NCBI GenBank assembly: GCA_009788135.1
Contig: WQSA01000133.1
Span: 743 to 6,549 of the forward strand
Origin: Candidatus Fibrimonadales bacterium
GTDB lineage: Bacteria > Fibrobacterota > Fibrobacteria > Fibrobacterales > Fibrobacteraceae
Direction of reading: 5' to 3'
DNA length: 5,807 bases
Positions 1 through 5,517 of this stretch are shown piece by piece. Each line of letters opens with the position of its first letter. Positions within the stretch are counted from its first letter, which is position 1. The position numbers and the translations under genes are program-made. Under the pieces are notes generated by a model. That model was not told where the DNA came from and ran no database searches. It was given only the letters and a program-made list of their open reading frames with translations.

Positions 1-539
1 GTAAAATATAGTAACCCATTATCAAGATCTTCAAACTGATACTTGATTGGAGTAGAAGAGCGCCTAGCTATCTCAATTAACCCAATTCCAGCACCCTTGC
101 TCTCAGGATTGTCGTTTTCTGCCATCATCTGCTGCTTGTAAAACTGCCTCAACGCCTTTTTATCAAGCGTATTGAGGTGATCTATCCTGGTCTTGAGGAT
201 GTTTGCGCTGTTTGGAGTCACAACATTTCCCGTTTGAACAAAGTATGTTGCATCCTTAATCCCTAAAATATATATCCCTTTCGAAGTCTCAACCTCTTTG
301 CCATCAGGGTCCTTTTGGCGATCCTTTTCCGCAGAATACATAAGCATATTGTTCATCTGTTCTACAAATACCGAGAAAACGGATTGAGAAGCGCTAAACG
401 GCAAATCCTCGTATTCAAGCCGCTTCTGCAACATCTCCGCCATGCCATCTATGCCGCCTGCCCAAATTGGACCGCTGTAAATGACTTCAATGTTATGATC
501 TGCCAGCATCTGGCTATACTGACGTATGTTAAAATTCAT
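1..539 (-). CDS. siaB: SiaB-like GHKL-type protein kinase (DUF6272 family), 3' end cut by window edge
   Basis: The frame is open from the ATG at 537-539 to the left edge (179 codons, no stop), so only the C-terminal end is missing; the family is about this long. I read a fold related to anti-sigma-factor/GHKL kinases. A helix with an N-box-like stretch, FVEQMNNMLMYS (residues 58-69), is followed by a G-box-like KGAGIGLIEIARR (148-160). In Pseudomonas aeruginosa, SiaB is the kinase that phosphorylates the small SpoIIAA-like protein SiaC, preventing SiaC from activating the cyclase SiaD. The start is supported by a strong SD (GGGAGG, 547-552) 7 nt upstream and by an ATGA overlap with the diguanylate cyclase gene. 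The adjoining cyclase and SiaA-like phosphatase strengthen the assignment. Family placement is from memory of motifs and context. Activity and the partner SiaC, not visible here, are inferred. Confidence 0.8.
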   Translation of the reverse strand, partial: MNFNIRQYSQMLADHNIEVIYSGPIWAGGIDGMAEMLQKRLEYEDLPFSASQSVFSVFVEQMNNMLMYSAEKDRQKDPDGKEVETSKGIYILGIKDATYFVQTGNVVTPNSANILKTRIDHLNTLDKKALRQFYKQQMMAENDNPESKGAGIGLIEIARRSSTPIKYQFEDLDNGLLYF

Positions 540-1288
540 GTTCTGTCCTCCCTAAAATTTAAATAAGTACATTTATTGCGGCCGCTCTGCTTGGACATAT
601 ACAATGCTTCATCCGCACGCCTTATAAAATCAGTGCCGCTCTGAGCAAGCCTTACATTTCCGGTTGTATATCCTATTGAAACCGTGACGCATTTTGCAGC
701 ATCGTTCTTTTCATGAGGAATGTAACGAGATACCATATTTGCAAGAATCCTCTCTGCGACCTTGTGAGCGCCGCCCTCGCTTGTATTCGGCAGAATGGCA
801 ACGAATTCCTCTCCGCCATATCTGGCCACAAAATCGTCAACTCTTGTTATGCTTCCCTTAAGCACCTCCGCAACGGCTTTCAAACAGCTATCGCCCATTA
901 TATGGCCGTAAGTATCGTTGTATTTCTTGAAATGGTCCACGTCCAGCATCAAAACGCTCAACTTTCCGCCACCGGAACGCGTTATGGTGCTTATGGTGCG
1001 CTTTAAGCAGTCTTCCATATAGCGCCTGTTGTAAATCCCCGTCAAAGCATCGAAATTAACCTTGTCCGTTAAATCCAAGTTGCTCTCATATAAATCAGTC
1101 GTGGTCCTGTCTGCCAAGCGCGTGGCTCTGCGAAGAAGCTTCAACAGCTTGCCGTATTCCTTCACCAACTCCGTGTATTCTTCGTAACCCAAAGAAACGC
1201 CCTTGCGAACTTCCACTGCATGCATAACAGCATTGTCGTATATCTGCTGTTCATGCTCAAATAAATCCGGTTCAGTGTTATTAGACAT
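536..1288 (-). CDS. siaD: SiaD-like diguanylate cyclase (GGDEF domain)
   Basis: This 250-residue cytoplasmic protein has no membrane segment. Residues 1-75 are mostly helical and charged (for example EYTELVKEYGKLLKLLRRATRLADR), resembling the N-terminal stalk of SiaD that receives the activator SiaC. The GGDEF domain follows: DALTGIYNRR (80-89), the metal-site region MLDVDHFKKYND (114-125; D116 is the expected ligand) and the signature YGGEEF (157-162). The product-binding I-site RxxD is intact (R149-V-D-D152), exactly five residues before GGEEF. The enzyme should therefore condense two GTP to cyclic di-GMP and be feedback inhibited. The length is close to P. aeruginosa SiaD. The ATG at 1286-1288 has a strong SD (GGAGG, 1296-1300) and overlaps the phosphatase gene by 8 nt; the TGA stop overlaps the siaB-like start. 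A generic GGDEF protein is the alternative, but its neighbours favour SiaD. Confidence 0.9.
   Translation of the reverse strand: MSNNTEPDLFEHEQQIYDNAVMHAVEVRKGVSLGYEEYTELVKEYGKLLKLLRRATRLADRTTTDLYESNLDLTDKVNFDALTGIYNRRYMEDCLKRTISTITRSGGGKLSVLMLDVDHFKKYNDTYGHIMGDSCLKAVAEVLKGSITRVDDFVARYGGEEFVAILPNTSEGGAHKVAERILANMVSRYIPHEKNDAAKCVTVSIGYTTGNVRLAQSGTDFIRRADEALYMSKQSGRNKCTYLNFREDRT
547..552 (-). promoter_or_regulatory. Ribosome binding site of the siaB-like gene
   Basis: The minus strand reads GGGAGG followed by ACAGAAC and ATG (7 nt spacing). The site lies within the 3' end of the cyclase gene and fixes the start at 539, where the ATGA overlap also allows coupling. Confidence 0.85.
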
Positions 1289-3083
1289 TCTCTTTCCTCC
1301 GTATTTGCGGCTGGAACGTTACCAATTCAAAATCGTCAACTCTTGACTCTGCACCACGATATTCTTCAAATGCGGACCATATTCTATTGGATATTGTGCT
1401 ATGATCATTTGCGTGGGTTTCCAATATAAGCCTCTCAAACCTCTTGTATCCAAATGGATCAAGGTTCTCTCCGCCAGGCTGGTCAAACAACCCATCAGAA
1501 GCAATGTAGAATTTATTATCGGGGTTAAATGGAACGCGCATCATTTTTATCTCTTCTTTGCTTTTCAAGCTGCCTTCGCCCACAAAAATATTCTGACCCT
1601 TGATTCTCTGCACGCTTTTGCCATTGCATATAAAAACATTGATATGCCCGGAAGAAAGATTTATGCTTCCATCATTGGCTATAAACAGGACCGCAATATC
1701 GCAACCATCCTTTATGCCAGAAGTGCTTACGTTGAAAACGCTTCTGAGCCTTGCATCTATATTCCATATTATGCCAGCGGTATCATGGCAACTGGTAGGC
1801 CATACAGAAGACTCCAAAGCCGACATCACAAGCATGGTCAGCAAAGCGCCCGGCGTACCGTGGCCTGTGCAATCGCACACGCACAATACAGAGCCTTTGT
1901 CAAAATGTTTCACCCAATATATATCGCCGCCCACAACATCTCGTGGTTCCCATTTCACTGAATAATCAAAAAACGCATTTACCAAAATGCGGCTGGGAGG
2001 CAACAGGTTCTTCTGTATTTCGCTGGCATAATTGATTCCAGCCATAATTATTCTATGCTGATCTTCTATGGAATCCATAGCCTGCTGCAACGATTTGAGA
2101 AGCCTGAATACAAAAACGCAAGTGAGCACCAGTATAAACGCAATCAGAAACATGCCAACAACAAAAGACACCGAAACAGCAGTCTTAAAGTCGTCAATGC
2201 TATCCGGCATAACTGCAATTACATACCATTCTATCATAGGTATGGCTATCACGGCAGCAAGCCCTTCCTGCACAACAAAAGTTTGCACCTGGCCAGCCGC
2301 AAGGCTTTTTGCTTTGGCGAGAACATCATCTTCTATATAGTGAAGTTCCTCGTTTATGTTCTTTTTTCCGGAAATCAATCCTATATTTTCAGCTCCGGTA
2401 ATTTCTCCAAGAGCGTTGAAGAAATAAATTTTAGCTCTGTTGCGGTCGCCTTTATTATATACAGAACTTATAAATGCGGAAAGACCTATGTTGGTACCTA
2501 CCACTCCAATGGATTTGCGCGAACTGTTGAAAACAGGAGCGTTTATCCTAAGGCTGATGGTGTTCAAATTGGTGTTGCGGATGATATTGAAATTGTAGGT
2601 TTCCGTTTTGTTAAGGGTCGAAGAATACCAGTCATTTTCGGGCAAGTTTATATCAAACTTGTACGGAGCCTGGTCATTGATATTAAACATTTTGTTCGCA
2701 TCGCTTATCCAAAAAATAGAATTGGATTTAACAGCAGCGCGGTAGGAATTTATTTCGCCAAGCGCAATTCTCTCCAATTCCCGGTTGGAAGGTCTTTCAA
2801 AATAACGCTGAATCAGCGGCGAGCTGGCCATTTTCAAAACAATTGCTATTTCCCTGTCCACGGCAGTTTCAAGTTTTACTTTCTCAAGTTCAAGCAACTT
2901 GGTCAGCTCAATCGCTTTGTTGCTTCTGGTAATCTTTTGCATTGAAAATAAAAAAGCCGCTCCCCCAATCACAAGAATAGCTATAAACAACGTGATTGAG
3001 AAAATAACGTATTTACTGAATGGCGGCAACTGGTGCCGTACACCTTCTTCTGCAATTTGAGCATTTTTCATGTTTGTGGCCAA
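1281..3083 (-). CDS. siaA: SiaA-like membrane phosphatase: Cache-type sensor plus SpoIIE/PP2C domain
   Basis: Residues are numbered from the TTG at 3083. A short cytoplasmic N-terminus leads to TM1 (about 25-47), an extracytoplasmic region (48-300) and TM2 (about 302-327). The outer region has Cache-like features: DWYSSTL (151-157), GVVGTNIGLSAF (193-204) and a membrane-distal repeat near 220-290. A helical linker (328-358), with no HAMP motif I can recognise, joins a SpoIIE/PP2C domain. Its metal-binding acidic sites look intact: RDVVGGD (D387), DCTGHGTPG (D404), DGCDIAVL (D462), ASDGLFDQPGG (D530) and DDFELV (D583/D584). It should remove phosphate from Ser/Thr on a SpoIIAA-like protein; in P. 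aeruginosa SiaA does this to SiaC. The start is uncertain: TTG 3083 has only a weak GAG upstream, and ATG 3071 (codon 5) is equally plausible with no clear SD either. The kinase stop lies 10 nt upstream of the TTG. Confidence 0.88.
   Translation of the reverse strand: MATNMKNAQIAEEGVRHQLPPFSKYVIFSITLFIAILVIGGAAFLFSMQKITRSNKAIELTKLLELEKVKLETAVDREIAIVLKMASSPLIQRYFERPSNRELERIALGEINSYRAAVKSNSIFWISDANKMFNINDQAPYKFDINLPENDWYSSTLNKTETYNFNIIRNTNLNTISLRINAPVFNSSRKSIGVVGTNIGLSAFISSVYNKGDRNRAKIYFFNALGEITGAENIGLISGKKNINEELHYIEDDVLAKAKSLAAGQVQTFVVQEGLAAVIAIPMIEWYVIAVMPDSIDDFKTAVSVSFVVGMFLIAFILVLTCVFVFRLLKSLQQAMDSIEDQHRIIMAGINYASEIQKNLLPPSRILVNAFFDYSVKWEPRDVVGGDIYWVKHFDKGSVLCVCDCTGHGTPGALLTMLVMSALESSVWPTSCHDTAGIIWNIDARLRSVFNVSTSGIKDGCDIAVLFIANDGSINLSSGHINVFICNGKSVQRIKGQNIFVGEGSLKSKEEIKMMRVPFNPDNKFYIASDGLFDQPGGENLDPFGYKRFERLILETHANDHSTISNRIWSAFEEYRGAESRVDDFELVTFQPQIRRKENV
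1296..1300 (-). promoter_or_regulatory. Ribosome binding site of the diguanylate cyclase gene
   Basis: The minus strand reads GGAGG followed by AAAGAGA and ATG (7 nt spacing). The site lies inside the last codons of the phosphatase gene and fixes the cyclase start at 1288 despite the 8-nt overlap. Confidence 0.85.
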
Positions 3084-3093
3084 AATCTATGTC

Positions 3094-4026
3094 TCAAATA
3101 AATATAGAAAATAAACTCCTTTTCCACTTGGGCGGAGCTGGCAATGGCAATTCTTTGCGAACGGATCGGAGCCACAAGCTCAGCGAATGCGAAAGCTCGC
3201 GCGGCAAGCCCCTCATAATGGAATCCAGCTCCATCAAACAGGCATAAGCGGAATTTATTCTTTTTCCAGCGTCTTTTGCCAGCATTTTGCTCACCAAACG
3301 GCGAATATCGTTAGGAACGCCTTCCGTAAAATCAATGGGGGAAATCTTTTTGCACTGAATGTTCTTTGAAGTCTTTTCCGGATTTTCGTCCCTGAAAGGA
3401 TGCTTGCCAGTAAGCATTTCAAACATTATAATTCCAAGGCTGAAAACATCGGATAATTCGGTTGCAGTCTCCCCTCTCACCTGCTCAGGGCTCATATAAG
3501 CCGTTGTGCCTATAATTGTCCCCGGGAGCGTTATATCCTGATTCTCAACCCTCGCTATTCCAAAATCCAAAAGCTTGGTTCGCCCAGCAAAATCAACCAT
3601 TATATTGCCAGGTTTCAAATCTCTATGCACGAAATGCCGAGAATGAACATGCACAAGAGCGCTCAAGCAATCCCACAGCACGGCGCAAGCCACCCAAACC
3701 GGCAATTTGCGAGCCTTATCCAGAATTTGCTTGAGACTCCAGCCATTTATAAATTCCATGGATAAATTCAGCTGGCCTTTTTCCATCCAATAACCGTAAA
3801 CCTGAACTATGTTGGGATGGTTCACAGCGGCCAAAACCTGGACTTCCCTGTTGAATCTCTGAACGAGGTCTTCAACGCCTCGCAGCGCAAGCCTCATGCG
3901 CTTTACAACCAGCATTCTATCCAGCGAAGGGTCGTGGCAAAGCCAGATTTCGCCCATGGAGCCTTGCCCAATGCAGTCTTGCACTGAGTATTGGCCTATG
4001 TTTTCGGGTATTTTGGTTTTACTCAT
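3094..4026 (-). CDS. Hanks-type serine/threonine protein kinase, soluble
   Basis: This 310-residue protein is almost entirely a kinase domain and carries the canonical residues. The glycine loop is IGQGSMGEIW (19-28), the ATP lysine K42 (LVVKRM) and the helix-C glutamate E61 (FNREVQVL). The catalytic loop is HRDLKPGN (134-141; D136, K138, N141), then DFG (154-156), an activation segment with T166, T170, T174 and T175, GTTAYMSPE (173-181) and SDVFSLG (192-198). These place it with the bacterial PknB group and suggest an active enzyme. There is no transmembrane helix and no PASTA or other sensor domain after the catalytic core; the tail from about 275 is short, ends in a hydrophobic SLFSIFI and is unassigned. 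Translation probably depends on reinitiation: the ATG overlaps the dnaN stop (ATGA, 4023-4026) and no good SD is visible. The next gene encodes a Ser/Thr phosphatase, so the pair could share a substrate; this is inference. Confidence 0.93.
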   Translation of the reverse strand: MSKTKIPENIGQYSVQDCIGQGSMGEIWLCHDPSLDRMLVVKRMRLALRGVEDLVQRFNREVQVLAAVNHPNIVQVYGYWMEKGQLNLSMEFINGWSLKQILDKARKLPVWVACAVLWDCLSALVHVHSRHFVHRDLKPGNIMVDFAGRTKLLDFGIARVENQDITLPGTIIGTTAYMSPEQVRGETATELSDVFSLGIIMFEMLTGKHPFRDENPEKTSKNIQCKKISPIDFTEGVPNDIRRLVSKMLAKDAGKRINSAYACLMELDSIMRGLPRELSHSLSLWLRSVRKELPLPAPPKWKRSLFSIFI

Positions 4027-5159
4027 TCAGCCAGTCTAACAAGCATAAGCAAGAATAGCAATTCGCTATCTCCGCCAGCGGGTAAAATTTCGCAAAGAGA
4101 ATGTTCGCCATTCACCAAAATCTCGGTTTCGTCTGAGCCGCAAACTTTCAGGATTTCTATGAGATAGCTAACGTTTACTCCCAAGTGCAAAGGCTCGCTG
4201 CTTTCCGGATTTTCGTATATGCACGATATTTTTTCCCTGGTGCGCCTGGAGCCTACGGCTGAGATTCTTATGGTTGAATCTTGAACGGTGAGCCTCGCAT
4301 TGTGGGTCGTTTTGTCTGCAGCAACATTTACTCTTTGCAGAATTTCAAGCATTTCTGCCGTGTTGAATTTAATGGAAATTGGCAGGTTTTTCGGGATAAC
4401 AGGCCGCCATGCCGGATATGGGCCTTCCAACAGTTTTGCCACAATCGTTGCATTTGGGGTTTGGAATTTTAAATGCGTTTCCGAGAATCCCATTAAGATT
4501 GAGGCTTCTGCATCTCCAACAGCGTTGGTAGCCTGAAGCAAAGCTTGAATTGCGCGAGGAGGAACTATCGATGAGCGAGATAGCGAGAATGGCTCTTCTG
4601 CTTCTGGCTGAACATACACTCTTGAAAGACGGTGGCTGTCTGTGCCAACGGAAACCATTCTGGATTCTTCCGCTTCCAGCAGAATGCCGGTTAGCGAAGG
4701 GCGGTTGTCGCTGTTTTTGCTTGCGGCAAAGGCTACTTTTGAGAGCAAAAAGCTAAGAGCTGGTACCTTAAGCGTTACATAATTGTCCGGTTCAATGTCT
4801 GGAGTTTTGATAAAATCTTCGGAGCTTCTACCCGTGAGGTCTGAATCTCGTTCTTCGCCCCAAGAAACGGTTAGGTTCAATCCGCTTGCAGCAACAGAAA
4901 GCTCCCCATCCGGAGCGTTGGACACGGTATCGGCAAAATCCGATGCAGAAACGGCTATTTCCCCATTTTGTTCGCCTTCCACCTTAATATTCAAGCAAAG
5001 CCCAAGGCCTGTTAGGTCATTTGCCGTAATTTCGAGGTTATCATCTTTTAGGCGTAGCAAAAAACAACCTGCTATGGCAATGGCAGGCTTTGCAGGCACA
5101 ACCAACTTAGCGGCAGCAAGCGCCGGCGATAGAACTGATTTTTGAGCGAGAAATTTCAT
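4023..5159 (-). CDS. dnaN: DNA polymerase III beta sliding clamp homologue (DnaN)
   Basis: The protein is 378 residues from the ATG at 5157-5159. It matches the usual three-domain ring subunit in length (E. coli 366) and begins MKF as most DnaN proteins do. Recognisable family signatures are RPSLTGILLE (153-162), VGTDSHRLSR (171-180) and LEGPYPAWRPVIPKN (244-258; compare the typical LEGRFPDYxxVIP). The clamp encircles DNA and tethers polymerases and repair proteins. The C-terminus is odd: the usual ending MPMRL, part of the protein-binding cleft, reads MLVRLAE. An in-frame GTG at 5183 would add eight residues, but it lies inside the upstream small gene and would displace the MKF start. No good SD precedes either start, and the small gene ends 13 nt upstream, so coupling is likely. 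Placement with signalling genes rather than dnaA/recF is unusual; whether this is the only clamp or a paralogue cannot be told here. Confidence 0.88.
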   Translation of the reverse strand: MKFLAQKSVLSPALAAAKLVVPAKPAIAIAGCFLLRLKDDNLEITANDLTGLGLCLNIKVEGEQNGEIAVSASDFADTVSNAPDGELSVAASGLNLTVSWGEERDSDLTGRSSEDFIKTPDIEPDNYVTLKVPALSFLLSKVAFAASKNSDNRPSLTGILLEAEESRMVSVGTDSHRLSRVYVQPEAEEPFSLSRSSIVPPRAIQALLQATNAVGDAEASILMGFSETHLKFQTPNATIVAKLLEGPYPAWRPVIPKNLPISIKFNTAEMLEILQRVNVAADKTTHNARLTVQDSTIRISAVGSRRTREKISCIYENPESSEPLHLGVNVSYLIEILKVCGSDETEILVNGEHSLCEILPAGGDSELLFLLMLVRLAE

Positions 5160-5172
5160 AGCTGTAATATAG

Positions 5173-5328
5173 TTAATTGCCACCCAGTCTTATAGCGTAA
5201 GTTGCAACCACTATAATTACGGCAGCTATGGCAATGGCTATCAGCACCCCGTTGTTAGCCTTGACAGGCTTGTGCAGGTTCTCTATTTTCTCTCTGCGGG
5301 CTTTAGCCCTGCGTTCTTTGCGACTCAT
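5173..5328 (-). CDS. Small basic single-pass membrane protein, unknown function
   Basis: This is a 51-codon frame, ATG at 5326-5328 and TAA at 5173-5175, read directly from the sequence. The first 23 residues are strongly basic (MSRKERRAKARREKIENLHK...), followed by one hydrophobic helix, about residues 27-46 (GVLIAIAIAAVIIVVATYAI), and a five-residue tail RLGGN. By the positive-inside rule the basic arm faces the cytoplasm. It has the best ribosome binding site of the right-hand half of the cluster (AGGAG, 5338-5342, 9 nt spacing) and its stop lies 13 nt before the dnaN ATG, which argues for a real first gene of the operon. I do not recognise a family. The polybasic arm could bind membrane lipid headgroups, nucleic acid or an acidic partner. 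It could also serve mainly as a leader that couples translation into dnaN. Confidence 0.72.
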   Translation of the reverse strand: MSRKERRAKARREKIENLHKPVKANNGVLIAIAIAAVIIVVATYAIRLGGN

Positions 5329-5337
5329 ATTAATTCT

Positions 5338-5342
5338 CTCCT
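5338..5342 (-). promoter_or_regulatory. Ribosome binding site of the small membrane protein gene
   Basis: On the minus strand the bases read AGGAG, 9 nt before the ATG at 5328, within TTTTAGGAGAG. This site supports the short frame 5173-5328 as a translated gene. The sequence TTTTAGG(G)AG recurs before the siaB-like gene. Confidence 0.75.
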
Positions 5343-5377
5343 AAAATTCAGTAAAATAAAAAAATAAAAAAAATCGC

Positions 5378-5404
5378 TAAAGGGATTTCAAAAAACGCCG
5401 ATAA
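5378..5404 (+). promoter_or_regulatory. Sigma-28 (FliA/SigD) flagellar promoter
   Basis: TAAA (5378-5381), a 15-nt spacer, then GCCGATAA (5397-5404) matches the flagellar sigma-28 consensus TAAA-N15-GCCGATAA at every defined base. It points at the flagellin gene and predicts a transcription start near 5411-5413, giving a leader of about 107 nt. A run of almost pure A/T (5351-5373) lies just upstream of the -35 and could act as an UP-type element. This is a late-class flagellar promoter, expected to fire once the hook-basal body is finished and the anti-sigma factor FlgM is exported. Confidence 0.9.
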
Positions 5405-5430
5405 TTCAAAGTAAAAGGACTAAAAGCCAA

Positions 5431-5492
5431 AACCTAAGTTGCCAGCGAGTGCTGGAAAGGGCTTGGCGCCTGAGGCAAGGAAGCCGATGGTT
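5431..5492 (+). other. Candidate structured leader of flagellin mRNA (three-stem junction)
   Basis: Three pairings nest into a three-way junction. The closing stem is AACC (5431-5434) with GGTT (5489-5492). Stem 2 is CCAGC (5442-5446) with GCTGG (5451-5455) around the tetraloop GAGT. Stem 3 is GGCTT (5460-5464) with AAGCC (5481-5485), enclosing a further GCC/GGC mini-hairpin (5468-5470 with 5474-5476). Linkers are TAAGTTG, AAAG and GAT. There is no T-run after it, so it is not an intrinsic terminator. It ends 12 nt before the SD. I do not recognise it as a named RNA family. The pairing was done by eye; stems of four to five base pairs can arise by chance. Confidence 0.4.
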
Positions 5493-5504
5493 AAACTATT
5501 ACAT

Positions 5505-5510
5505 GGAGGT
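5505..5510 (+). promoter_or_regulatory. Flagellin ribosome binding site
   Basis: GGAGGT lies 7 nt before the flagellin ATG at 5518, a near-perfect complement of the 16S rRNA tail, consistent with a very highly translated gene. The site includes an ATGGAGG core that also resembles the GGA core bound by CsrA. Confidence 0.9.
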
Positions 5511-5517
5511 CAACATT

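Noticed and set aside
1401..1961. Plus-strand open frame of 186 codons opposite the PP2C domain
   Set aside because: It lies over the conserved catalytic motifs of the phosphatase and its translation shows no coherent domain; it is a shadow frame.
2055..2945. Long plus-strand open frame (296 codons) opposite the phosphatase gene
   Set aside because: It is antisense to a well-supported Cache/TM coding region, its product is not recognisable as a protein family, and the minus-strand frame explains the sequence fully.
5160..5183. GTG at 5183 as the dnaN start
   Set aside because: It lies inside the small membrane protein gene, has no SD, and adds eight residues before the conserved MKF start typical of DnaN.
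5363..5391. Sigma-70 promoter for the leftward operon (TTGAAA, 17 nt, TTTATT)
   Set aside because: The -10 matches only four of six positions and falls in an A/T-rich tract where such matches arise by chance.
5442..5455. Intrinsic terminator at the CCAGC/GCTGG hairpin
   Set aside because: The stem is only five base pairs and is not followed by a T-run on the plus strand; on the minus strand there is likewise no T-run right after the stem.
5483..5490. Second sigma-28 -10 element (GCCGATGG)
   Set aside because: The last two bases deviate and no TAAA sits about 15 nt upstream; in the predicted RNA these bases are part of stem 3 and the junction linker.
5431..5492. Canonical c-di-GMP-I (GEMM) riboswitch in the flagellin leader
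   Set aside because: The leader lacks the conserved GACGCAAAGC core and the paired GCAAACC element of that class, although the three-stem shape and a GCCGATGG end look vaguely similar.
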